Shown here piece by piece: positions 17,378 through 25,325 of a stretch of 64,000 nucleotides of DNA. Both the position numbers and the translations under genes were made by a program. The notes beneath the pieces were generated by a model. That model made no database searches. It was not told where the DNA came from and saw nothing but the letters and a program-made list of their open reading frames with translations. Numbering within the stretch: the first letter of the stretch is position 1; every line of letters starts with the position of its first letter. The DNA comes from Mariniflexile sp. TRM1-10 (GTDB lineage: Bacteria; Bacteroidota; Bacteroidia; Flavobacteriales; Flavobacteriaceae). The DNA lies in the NCBI RefSeq assembly GCF_003425985.1, contig NZ_CP022985.1, forward strand, positions 3,270,001 to 3,334,000, read 5' to 3'.

Positions 17378-18582
17378 TAACTTAGCCACCACTTATCTTT
17401 ATTAGTAGCTTTATAAACCATGTATTTCTTACTTGGAAAATAAAGAAGTATAATGACTCCAGCCCATACCATATAAACGACCATTAAGGAATATCCATAA
17501 TTTATAAGATTGGCATTTTGAAATGCTTCAGCAGTAAGAATCATGTCTTGCCAATTTCCACCAAAAATTAAAATCCCTATAATTGCTAATACGTGAATGA
17601 CAAAAATATGTAGGAAATAATAAAACAATGGCACGCGTCCAAATACTAAAAAGAAGTCTGTGAATTTATTTTTTACCGTTTCTATACCGTATAAAAATAA
17701 TAATGCAGGTCCTAAAGTAATGAGTAAATATGAGAGTGATGGTGGGTATTTGCTAACATTAAAGAATGATAATATGGTTTTAGTGGAGGTGTCCTGTATA
17801 GTCCACGGCACCAAATCGCCATATACATTACTACCTCTAACGATAAAGAACAGAGCTATTGCGGCGAATCCCAAGATAAGTAGCCATTTTTTTCTAATGG
17901 ATGCATTGAAGTTTTTTGCATAAAAATGCCCAAAACTATAGCCCAAAATTATGACTCCAACCCAAGGCAATATAGGGTAGTAGATCCCTATAAGTCTGTT
18001 GGAATCGGTGGTAATTTGGCTTCCTTGGTGCAAAATGTACCATAGAATAGCTCCAATGCTTTCACCTTTAAGTAAAATAGTGTCTAATAAATTGTGGCCA
18101 AGTATTATGATAAAACCAATAGCTATTAAAATTTGTTTAGGAAGAAAGATTAAGAAGGATAAGATGACCATGCTCAACCCAATAGCCCAAATAACTTGAA
18201 GTACCACAAAGCCATAGTTAATATCGAACCACCAGATAAGATTATTAACGGCTATTTCTAAAAACACAAGCCAAATGCCACGGGTAAACAAAAATTTAAA
18301 GAGTTCTGGTTTCGTTTTTTTGCTCCCGTATAAAAATGCCGAAGTGCCTGCTAAAAACACAAAAACCGGTGCACAATAATGCGTAATAAACCTGGTGAAA
18401 AACAAGAAAGGTGTGGTGGTTTCTAAGTTTGTAGGATTGGAAAAAAACGAACCGTAATGAAAATAATCCCTAACATGGTCTAATGCCATAATAACCATTA
18501 CAACACCTCTTAAAATATCTATGGACTCTATACGGTTGGTTTTTAATGGCATAATATTTTGCTTGTTATTTTGCAGCGTCAT
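17371..18582 (-). CDS. DUF1624-type membrane acyltransferase
   Basis: 403-residue multi-pass membrane protein. The N-terminal segment RIESIDILRGVVMVIMALDH is the hallmark of the heparan-alpha-glucosaminide N-acetyltransferase-like family (DUF1624 and related acyltransferase 3 fold). About ten hydrophobic segments follow. The likely role is transfer of an acyl group onto a glycan; the substrate is unknown. Two starts are possible: 18582, used here, or an ATG at 18552 that begins MPLKTNRIESIDILRG and fits the family N-terminus equally well. Palindromic element F lies 5 bases upstream of the first start. Confidence 0.85.
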   Translation of the reverse strand: MTLQNNKQNIMPLKTNRIESIDILRGVVMVIMALDHVRDYFHYGSFFSNPTNLETTTPFLFFTRFITHYCAPVFVFLAGTSAFLYGSKKTKPELFKFLFTRGIWLVFLEIAVNNLIWWFDINYGFVVLQVIWAIGLSMVILSFLIFLPKQILIAIGFIIILGHNLLDTILLKGESIGAILWYILHQGSQITTDSNRLIGIYYPILPWVGVIILGYSFGHFYAKNFNASIRKKWLLILGFAAIALFFIVRGSNVYGDLVPWTIQDTSTKTILSFFNVSKYPPSLSYLLITLGPALLFLYGIETVKNKFTDFFLVFGRVPLFYYFLHIFVIHVLAIIGILIFGGNWQDMILTAEAFQNANLINYGYSLMVVYMVWAGVIILLYFPSKKYMVYKATNKDKWWLSYL

Positions 18583-18587
18583 TAAAA

Positions 18588-18791
18588 GACTATTTAAGTT
18601 TTATCCTTTGGCTCTTTTATGCGCCTTTTTCCACCATACATCAGCTATTTTTCGGTACATAGCTATGTACCTCTCCCTCGCGGCAGCCTGGCTCCTTCGC
18701 TAAAAAGGTCTCCCAGACCTTTTTTATACGCTCGGCCCTGTCTGACAAAAAATGTCCTATAAAATATTCCAAAAACAAAATTTAAACAGTC
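18588..18791. repeat. Interspersed palindromic element, copy F (204 bp)
   Basis: Arms: GACTATTTAAGTTTT (18588-18602) and AAAATTTAAACAGTC (18777-18791). Inside are TACATAGCTATGTA and, on the minus strand at 18686-18734, the module starting GAGCGTATAAA, with hairpin AAGGTCT/AGACCTT and ending TTTTTAGCGAAGGAGCCAGG. It sits at the 5' end of the acyltransferase gene. Confidence 0.75.
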
Positions 18792-18900
18792 TCAAAGTTG
18801 TTTGGCGTCTATATATTGCTGAATGGTTCTTATTTTTCATCTTTTAAAGTCCATAAATGAGTTTTTGGGTGTTATATACGGTTTTCCTGTTTTTTTAACT

Positions 18901-18965
18901 GTCAGATGGAACACTCTTTATTATCATCTTGTATGTGAATGGGATTTTCATAAATGTCTCATAAA
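18901..18965. repeat. Dispersed repeat R3, copy a
   Basis: GTCAGATGGAACAC, ATCATC, GTATGT, ATG..ATT.TCAT and a TCAT end occur in the same order at 46554-46619. The region around it (18792-19082) is otherwise AT-rich and without a gene. Confidence 0.55.
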
Positions 18966-19084
18966 GTTTTTTTTATGGTTTAATTTTGGAATAAAGACGT
19001 AGGGGAATATCTTATAATATTAAATAAATTATTGAATATTAGCAAATTAATTTGAATGATATTGATGTCATGGATTTAGGGCAA

Positions 19085-19117
19085 AAAAAAATGCTTAACA
19101 CTTGTTAAACATTTTTC
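19085..19117 (-). terminator. Intrinsic terminator of lysA
   Basis: AAAATGCTTAACA (19088-19100) and TGTTAAACATTTT (19103-19115) pair with one mismatch. On the minus strand the stem is followed by a run of eight T or more. It lies about 30 bases past the lysA stop. Confidence 0.75.
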
Positions 19118-19142
19118 ACAAAAAGGTTATAGTTGGTAAAGT

Positions 19143-20378
19143 TTATTTAACCAATTGTTTTTCCTTTTTACTAGCAAAGTCTATTTCTATTTGATTGTTT
19201 AAAATATCTTCAAACGTTTCTCTTTTTCTTATTAAATGTGCTTTGTTGTTGTACCATAAAACTTCGGCAGGTCTAAATCTAGAGTTGTAGTTACTTGCCA
19301 TAGAGAAGCAGTAAGCACCGGCATTTTTAAAGCATAATATGTCCCCTTCATTAATCTCTGCAATGCGGCGGTTGTTGCCAAAAGTATCTGTTTCACAAAT
19401 GTAGCCTACAACGGTATAAAAACGCTCACGTCCCTTTGGGTTTGAAATGTTTACAATATCATGGTGTGACCCATAAAACATAGGACGTATTAAATGGTTA
19501 AAACCAGAATCAACTTGTGCAAAAACGGTCGAGGTTGTTTGTTTAATAGCGTTTACTTTAGTTAAAAAGCTTCCGGATTCGCTCACTAAAAATTTACCAG
19601 GTTCAAAAGCCAGTGTTAAATCTTTACCATATTCTTTACAGAAAGCATTGAATTTACTAGATAATTTTTCGCCTAGTTCTTCAATGTTGGTTTCGATATC
19701 ACCTTGTTTGTATGGTACTTTAAACCCAGAACCAAAATCAATAAAATCTAAATTTTTAAATTGTTTTGCGGTTTCAAATAATATTTCACTAGCATATAAA
19801 AACACTTCAATATCTAAAATATCACTACCAGTATGCATATGAATGCCATTAATGGTCATTTTGGTATTTTCAACAATACGCAATATGTGAGGTATTTGAT
19901 GAATCGAGATACCAAATTTAGAATCGATATGTCCCACAGAAATATTAGCATTTCCTCCAGCCATAACGTGCGGATTTATACGAATGCAAACAGGTGTTTT
20001 TGGATGCTTCGTGCCAAATTGCTCTAATATGGAAAGGTTGTCAATATTAATTTTAACGCCAAGTTTTGCAGCCTCTTCAATTTCAGTTAGTGATACACCA
20101 TTGGGCGTAAAAATTATTTGTTCTGGTAAAAAACCAGCAGCTAAACCCAATTGAACTTCTTGTATGGAAACGGTGTCTATTCCAGAGCCTAATGAGTTAA
20201 AAAGTTTGAGTATAGATATATTAGATAATGCTTTAACGGCATAATTTATTTTAAGATGTTTAACATTTTTAAAAGCATTAGTTAGTCTTTTATATTGACT
20301 TTCAATCTTTTCGGCATCATAAACGTAAACCGGACTCCCAAAATCTTGTGCAATTTTCAGCAATTGATTTTCTAACAT
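19143..20378 (-). CDS. lysA: Diaminopimelate decarboxylase
   Basis: PLP enzyme of fold type III that makes L-lysine from meso-diaminopimelate. Visible are the PLP lysine region (NYAVKALSN), HMHTGSD, the glycine-rich phosphate loop DFGSGFKVPY, EPGKFLVSESG and the catalytic cysteine segment CETDTFG. At 411 aa, with a start at MLENQLLKIAQDFGSP, it has family-normal length. It is monocistronic with a terminator. dapD of the same pathway lies at 47.7 kb in this window. Confidence 0.95.
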   Translation of the reverse strand: MLENQLLKIAQDFGSPVYVYDAEKIESQYKRLTNAFKNVKHLKINYAVKALSNISILKLFNSLGSGIDTVSIQEVQLGLAAGFLPEQIIFTPNGVSLTEIEEAAKLGVKINIDNLSILEQFGTKHPKTPVCIRINPHVMAGGNANISVGHIDSKFGISIHQIPHILRIVENTKMTINGIHMHTGSDILDIEVFLYASEILFETAKQFKNLDFIDFGSGFKVPYKQGDIETNIEELGEKLSSKFNAFCKEYGKDLTLAFEPGKFLVSESGSFLTKVNAIKQTTSTVFAQVDSGFNHLIRPMFYGSHHDIVNISNPKGRERFYTVVGYICETDTFGNNRRIAEINEGDILCFKNAGAYCFSMASNYNSRFRPAEVLWYNNKAHLIRKRETFEDILNNQIEIDFASKKEKQLVK

Positions 20379-20542
20379 AATTTAAAATTTTCGTCAAAGA
20401 TATTTCTTTACGATAAATAAAAAAGAAATAAATAAAAAATTATACAAATTAAACAAAATGTTAATTATATAACAACTTTAAAAAAATAATTTAAATTGGG
20501 TGTTTTACCAATTAAATATTAGGGTAAGTTATCATGATTATT

Positions 20543-20550
20543 TACATTTG
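20543..20550 (+). promoter_or_regulatory. Putative -7 element for sucC
   Basis: TACATTTG fits TAnnTTTG, 26 bases before the sucC start. No TTG is found at the standard -33 spacing. Confidence 0.5.
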
Positions 20551-20575
20551 CGCTTCTTAAACTATTTAGCAAATT

Positions 20576-21766
20576 ATGAATTTACACGAATATCAAGGTA
20601 AAGAAATATTAAGCAGCTTTGGAGTACGTATTCAACGTGGTATTGTTGCTCAAAACGCACAAGAGGCAGTAGTCGCTGCAAAACAATTAACAGCAGAAAC
20701 AGGTACAAGTTGGTATGTTATAAAAGCACAAGTCCATGCAGGTGGACGTGGTAAAGGTGGCGGTGTTAAACTTGCTAAAAACCTGAAGGAAGTAGAAGAA
20801 ATTGCAGGAAAAATAATTGGGATGAACCTAATTACACCTCAAACGTCTGCTGCTGGAAAAAAAGTACACCAAGTTTTAGTTGCAGAGGATGTTTATTATC
20901 CTGGTGAAAGTGAAACAAGCGAATTTTATATGTCGGTACTTTTAAATAGAGGTACAGGACGTAATATGATTATGTATTCTACCGAAGGTGGTATGGATAT
21001 TGAAACAGTGGCAGAAAAGACACCTCATTTGATTTTTACGGAAGAAATAGATCCAACCGTTGGCATCTTGCCATTTCAAGCAAGACGTATCGCTTTTAAT
21101 TTGGGATTATCTGGTAACGCTTTTAAAGAAATGACAAAGTTTGTTACCAATCTTTATACAGCTTATGTAAAATCTGATTCTTCTTTATTTGAAATTAATC
21201 CGGTTTTAAAAACAAGTGATAATAAAATATTAGCTGTTGATGCTAAAGTAACGATTGATGATAATTCGCTTTTCAGACATAAAAATTATGTTGATTTACG
21301 TGATGTACGTGAAGAAAGTGCCATTGAAGTTGAAGCTGGAGAACTAGGTTTGAATTATGTTGATTTGGATGGTAATGTTGGATGTATGGTTAACGGTGCT
21401 GGTTTAGCAATGGCAACTATGGATTTAATCAAGCATTCAGGTGGTGAGCCAGCAAACTTTTTAGATGTTGGTGGTACAGCAGATGCTGCGCGTGTAGAAG
21501 CTGCTTTTAAAATCATTTTAAAAGACCCAGCTGTAAAAGCTATTTTAATTAATATTTTTGGTGGTATTGTACGTTGTGACCGTGTGGCACAAGGTGTTAT
21601 CGATGCTTATAAAAACATGGGAACTATTAATGTACCAATTATTGTACGTTTACAAGGAACCAATGCGGATATAGCTAAAGAATTATTAGACAATTCTGGT
21701 TTAGCAGTTTTAAGTGCTACCGAATTTCAAGAAGCTGCAGATAAAGTACAACAAGTATTAGCTTAA
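20576..21766 (+). CDS. sucC: Succinate-CoA ligase (ADP-forming) subunit beta
   Basis: The TCA-cycle enzyme that makes ATP from succinyl-CoA, with SucD as partner (not in this window). N-terminal ATP-grasp domain (MNLHEYQGKEILSSFGV, KAQVHAGGRGKGGGVKL), metal-binding FEINPV, and a C-terminal ligase domain with NIFGGIVRCD. At 396 aa it is of normal length. It is not followed by sucD, which is usual in Bacteroidota. Confidence 0.96.
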   Translation: MNLHEYQGKEILSSFGVRIQRGIVAQNAQEAVVAAKQLTAETGTSWYVIKAQVHAGGRGKGGGVKLAKNLKEVEEIAGKIIGMNLITPQTSAAGKKVHQVLVAEDVYYPGESETSEFYMSVLLNRGTGRNMIMYSTEGGMDIETVAEKTPHLIFTEEIDPTVGILPFQARRIAFNLGLSGNAFKEMTKFVTNLYTAYVKSDSSLFEINPVLKTSDNKILAVDAKVTIDDNSLFRHKNYVDLRDVREESAIEVEAGELGLNYVDLDGNVGCMVNGAGLAMATMDLIKHSGGEPANFLDVGGTADAARVEAAFKIILKDPAVKAILINIFGGIVRCDRVAQGVIDAYKNMGTINVPIIVRLQGTNADIAKELLDNSGLAVLSATEFQEAADKVQQVLA

Positions 21767-21785
21767 TTCCTGCGAAGGCAGGAAT
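21766..21785. repeat. Short flavobacterial palindrome at the sucC stop
   Basis: ATTCCTGC/GCAGGAAT with loop GAAG. The first base is the last A of the sucC TAA stop. A similar small palindrome is widespread in Flavobacteriaceae genomes. Confidence 0.6.
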
Positions 21786-21799
21786 CTAAATATAAAACA

Positions 21800-21832
21800 A
21801 AAAGAGCAACATTAATCGTTGCTCTTTTTGTT
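21800..21832 (+). terminator. Intrinsic terminator of sucC
   Basis: AAAAGAGCAAC and GTTGCTCTTTT form an 11-base perfect stem with a 7-base loop followed by TGTTTT. It is strong and symmetrical, so it may also stop minus-strand transcripts. Confidence 0.9.
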
Positions 21833-21860
21833 TTAGAATGTAGTAGGCTTTTCTTTATAA

Positions 21861-21944
21861 TTACCAAGTGGTATTTGCTTATTCAAAGTAACCGCTTCCG
21901 AAGGTAGTACAATAAGCAAAGTACCTAAAAACTAATGGTGTGTC
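21861..21944 (+). pseudogene. Scar copy of the NHL-protein gene 3' end
   Basis: 84 bases about 90 percent the same as 23411-23494. In frame it reads LPSGICLFKVTASEGSTISK and then VPKN and a stop, against LPNGLYLFKVTATEGSTISK then VVKN in the intact gene downstream. Only the end of a T9SS type A sorting domain is left; nothing upstream of it is recognisable. Confidence 0.85.
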
Positions 21945-22194
21945 ATGCCTTAATAATTAAGTCTGGATAATATTTTAGACTAAATTGTTTCTTTTTAGCT
22001 TTCAAAAAAAAGTACTTATTGCCTACAAATTGCAGAAACGCTAACTAATTCTTATTCCAAGTGGTATAGAAAAGGGATGTAGATCAATAGCAAAATATGG
22101 ATCCTCAATTCATTTTTTCTGAGAAAAACAAGCTTGTCCGAATGGGCTACTAAAATAATCATATCTTTATAGCTGAATTCCAAATCAATTCGTC
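21945..22194. other. Spacer before the NHL-repeat gene
   Basis: AT-rich, no gene visible. TATCTTTAT about 25 bases before the start resembles the -7 box used in this phylum. Confidence 0.4.
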
Positions 22195-23484
22195 ATGAAA
22201 AAACTATTACTTTTTTCAACTGTACTTCTTTGTTACACATGTTCTTTTGGGCAAATAACAGTAAGCACCTTAGCAGGTTCAGGAACTGCTGGTAATGACG
22301 ATGGTACAGGAACTGCGGCTAGTTTTTATCAACCACGAGGAGTTGCTGTTGATGCCTCTGGAAATGTATATGTAGCAGATTATGTAAATCATAAAATCCG
22401 TAAAATTACGGCAGCAGGGGTAGTAAGCACCTTTGCAGGTTCAGGAACTGCTGGTAGTGACGATGGTACAGGAACTGTGGCGAGTTTTAGTGGGCCATTT
22501 GGAGTTGCCATTGATGCCTCTGGCAATATATATGTTGCAGATGCTCCAAACCATAAAATCCGTAAAATTACGGCAGCAGGAGTAGTAAGCACTCTGGCAG
22601 GTTCAGGAAGCATTGGCAGTACAGATGGCATAGGAACTGCGGCTAGTTTTTATCAACCACGAGGAGTTGCTGTTGACGCCTTCGGCAATGTATATGTTGC
22701 AGATGCTCAAAACCATAAAATCCGTAAGATTACATCAGCAGGGGTAGTAAGCACTTTTGCAGGTTCAGGAACTGTTGGTAGTGACGATGGTACAGGAATT
22801 GCGGCTAGTTTTAGTTGGCCATCCGGAGTTGCCGTTGATACCTCTGGCAATATATATGTTGCAGATATGGATAACAATAAAATCCGAAAGATTACATCGG
22901 AAGGGGTGGTAAGTACCTTTACAGGTTCAGGAGCTTATGATAGTACAGATGATACAGGAACTGCGGCTAGTTTTAGAAATCCCTTTGGAGTTGCCCTTGA
23001 CGCCTCCGGCAATGTATATGTAGCAGATGCTCAAAACAATAAAATCCGTAAGATTACGTCAGCAGGGGCAGTAAGCACCTTTGCAGGTTCAGTAAATGAA
23101 GGGAGTGCAGATGGTACTATTTCTGCTCGTTTTTTCTTACCAGTTGGAGTTGCCGTTGATGCTTTTGGTAACGTGTATGTTGCAGATTGGGGCAACCATA
23201 AAATACGTAAAATAGTAGATGCTTCTTTATCCAATGCAGATTTTGATATTGCTTCAAACATTGTAATATATCCAAACCCTACCACTAATTTTGTAACTAT
23301 TAAGGTAAGCGATTTATTAGATGCAAAATTACAAGTAATAGACATAACAGGCAGAGTGTTACTCAAACAAATCCTTGATAACGCTACAAATAGTGTTGAT
23401 ATATCTCAATTACCAAATGGTCTTTACTTATTCAAAGTAACCGCTACCGAAGGTAGTACAATAAGCAAAGTAGTTAAAAACTAA
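22195..23484 (+). CDS. Secreted NHL-repeat beta-propeller protein with T9SS type A sorting domain
   Basis: A signal peptide (MKKLLLFSTVLLCYTCSFGQ) is followed by six NHL repeats of about 54-56 residues (residues 23-345). Each has GVAVDASGNVYVAD, N.KIRKIT and VSTFAGSG. A six-bladed propeller is expected. The C-terminal ~80 residues are a type A sorting domain (IYPNPTTNFVTIKV, LPNGLYLFKVT, KVVKN) for export by the type IX system and anchoring at the cell surface. The DNA of the repeats is also highly alike, so repeat number may change by recombination. Substrate is unknown. Confidence 0.9.
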   Translation: MKKLLLFSTVLLCYTCSFGQITVSTLAGSGTAGNDDGTGTAASFYQPRGVAVDASGNVYVADYVNHKIRKITAAGVVSTFAGSGTAGSDDGTGTVASFSGPFGVAIDASGNIYVADAPNHKIRKITAAGVVSTLAGSGSIGSTDGIGTAASFYQPRGVAVDAFGNVYVADAQNHKIRKITSAGVVSTFAGSGTVGSDDGTGIAASFSWPSGVAVDTSGNIYVADMDNNKIRKITSEGVVSTFTGSGAYDSTDDTGTAASFRNPFGVALDASGNVYVADAQNNKIRKITSAGAVSTFAGSVNEGSADGTISARFFLPVGVAVDAFGNVYVADWGNHKIRKIVDASLSNADFDIASNIVIYPNPTTNFVTIKVSDLLDAKLQVIDITGRVLLKQILDNATNSVDISQLPNGLYLFKVTATEGSTISKVVKN

Positions 23485-23569
23485 TGGTGTCATACCCATA
23501 AATTAAACCGCCCTTGTAGGCATTTTTTTTAATGTTAAATCGCATTCAGAATTGCGTCTAAATACAATT

Positions 23570-23935
23570 TTTGAATGAGCCACAGCTGTTGAAGTCCATG
23601 AAGTACAGTTTTTAAAACATAAAACAACAAATGCCTGATTGTGTATTTCTTGGAGACAGTGGTAATTTGTCAGAAGCCATTCAGTTAGATTTTTTTAAAC
23701 AGTAAATATTAACATAAGACCCGAGCCTGAAAGGCAGACAGGAGAAGCAAACACCTAAAAGAGCAAATCAAAAAGAGGATAAGCCGCAACCTCATATCTT
23801 TAGAAAATCAAGAAAAAGAATTGAAGCTTTATTTTCACAATGATGCAACTAATTCAGAATTAGAAATGATTATGCTAAAACTTTTAAGGTTATAAAACAA
23901 AATCTGAGCGATAGTAAACTGGCAAAGCAAGTTTA
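23570..23935 (+). pseudogene. Decayed IS982-family transposase
   Basis: Not open in any frame, but pieces in two frames line up with the C-terminal half of IS982-type DDE transposases. First ATAVEVHEVQFLKHK, then after a frameshift PDCVFLGDSGNLSEAIQLDF (about 23633-23693), then TPKRANQKEDKPQPHIFRKS, RKRIEALFSQ, and after two in-frame stops FRIRNDYAKTFKVIK. At least one frameshift and four stops are present. I cannot identify terminal inverted repeats. The call rests on remembered family sequence. Confidence 0.65.
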
Positions 23936-23995
23936 GCAAAAATCACAACTCAAACTGATAAAATTATTACCAACCGTTTTATCAAAAAGTCTTTT

Positions 23996-24307
23996 TTATA
24001 AACTTTTTTGTGACGTTTTCACGGAAGCTTCGCCTTTTTCAGTTCCAGACTTGGTGCTTGGAGCTTTTTCTTTATTGGCCTCTTTCTTAGGCATCGGCCC
24101 TCGTAAATGAATAACCAAACCATTTAAAAAGTTTCGCAAAATCTGGTCACCACATTCCATATATTTTGGGTGGTCTTCACTCCTAAAAAAAGCACCAAGT
24201 TCACTTTTGGAAATTCTAAAGTCCACAAGCTCCAAAATCTTTACAATATCATCGTCCCGAAGCTTCAAGGCAACGCGTAGTTTTTTTAATATATCATTAT
24301 TTGTCAT
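23996..24307 (-). CDS. DUF1456 family protein (YehS-like)
   Basis: Small cytoplasmic protein of unknown function. The family repeat core is visible in MTNNDILKKLRVALKLRDDD, KSELGAFFRSEDHPKYMECG and LRNFLNGLVIHLRG. The C-terminal ~35 residues are charged and low in complexity. I chose the ATG at 24307, because the family begins with MTNNDIL; an upstream in-frame ATG at 24328 would add seven residues. At 103 aa this protein is shorter than two-repeat members. It lies just beyond the IS982 ruin. Confidence 0.85.
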   Translation of the reverse strand: MTNNDILKKLRVALKLRDDDIVKILELVDFRISKSELGAFFRSEDHPKYMECGDQILRNFLNGLVIHLRGPMPKKEANKEKAPSTKSGTEKGEASVKTSQKSL

Positions 24308-24328
24308 ATCCATAATTTTTACACTCAA

Positions 24329-24679
24329 ATATAGGTTACCGTTTATCGATAATGTATTTAAGAGGATGCTTTTCTAGCGTTTTTGTAATTTTTTGTAAAG
24401 ATACCCTAAATATTTATTTTGTTTAGCTTAATTTAAAATTATTTAATTACGGTTAACTGTATGTAAATCAGTTAATTAACATGTTGATTTTTAATTTAAT
24501 AATAAAAAATTTTTATTAAAAAAGCATCAAATTTTCAGCTTGAATATTTTTTTTATTGATGAAGTAAATAAAATTCACGACCAAATACTCTAGTGTTTTC
24601 GATAAGTTACATAATATCTACGATTATTAAATTATTGTTGTGCGTATCTTTATAATGTAATTAATTAATCCCTTGAGAC
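24329..24679. other. Divergent AT-rich spacer
   Basis: It separates DUF1456 (minus) from the TerB-like gene (plus) and must hold both promoters. TATCTTTA at 24645-24652 is a near match to the -7 box for the plus-strand gene. Nothing else is recognised. Confidence 0.4.
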
Positions 24680-25090
24680 ATGATTAATAGAGTAGAAAAA
24701 CTGAGTCTTCTGTCAGAAATGATAGCTTTTGCTAAATATGATAAAGACATAAAACATATAGAGTATAACTTTTTGCTTGGTGTTGCTAAACAACTTGAAA
24801 TTTCGAGAGAAGATTTCGATTATTTGATTGAGCATCCCATTAATTATATTCATTTAAAATCGCATAGTGAGCGTATTGTTCAATTTCACCGATTGGTGTT
24901 ATTAATGAACATTGATGGTAATAGTAGTGATAACAATTCTAAAAATGTGATCAAGTTATATAACTTTGGTTTACGTATGGGTTTAAGTCATGAGTCTATT
25001 ACCAAGGTATTATATTTAATGGAAAGTTTTCCTAATAAAATTGTACCACCAGACGTGTTGATAGATATTTTTAAAACACAATATAATTAA
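24680..25090 (+). CDS. TerB-like helical protein
   Basis: 136 aa, all-helical, no signal peptide. The segments LLSEMIAFAKYDKDIKHIEYNFLLGVAKQLEIS and HSERIVQFHRLVLLMNIDGN have the spacing of acidic-residue helices in the TerB/DjlA-like fold, so a TerB-like domain is likely but not certain. It is convergent with uvrB, separated by palindromic element C, which starts at the base after this gene's stop. A link with DNA repair is not supported by sequence. Confidence 0.6.
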   Translation: MINRVEKLSLLSEMIAFAKYDKDIKHIEYNFLLGVAKQLEISREDFDYLIEHPINYIHLKSHSERIVQFHRLVLLMNIDGNSSDNNSKNVIKLYNFGLRMGLSHESITKVLYLMESFPNKIVPPDVLIDIFKTQYN

Positions 25091-25251
25091 GAACTCGTTT
25101 AAAATTTTCATAATTGGCTAAAAAATTGTCCTTTTACACTCGCTTTTTGTCTTTTCTTCCTTCCATAGCTCTGCTATGCAACTCAAAAAAGCCTTCAACC
25201 GAGCATAAAATGACTAATTTTCGCTTCAATCAAAAAAGTTTAAACGAGTTC
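25091..25251. repeat. Interspersed palindromic element, copy C (161 bp)
   Basis: It begins directly after a TAA stop. Arms GAACTCGTTTAAAATTTT and AAAAAAGTTTAAACGAGTTC (ending 25251). Its interior matches copy B: CTTTTCTTCCTTCCATAGC, TCTGCTATGCAACTC, AAAAAAGCCTTCAAC and CTAATTTTCGCTT. It is placed between two convergent genes, a terminator-like position. Confidence 0.85.
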
Positions 25252-25325
25252 TAAGTGTTCTTAGCTAAGTTTTAATTTGCGTGTTTTATTTTTAACCTAC
25301 TTATGGTTATAGAAAAGCTAAGAGA

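Noticed and set aside
22195..23220. Six near-identical DNA repeats as a mobile or CRISPR array
   Set aside because: They are the in-frame NHL repeats of a protein, with a period of about 165 bases.
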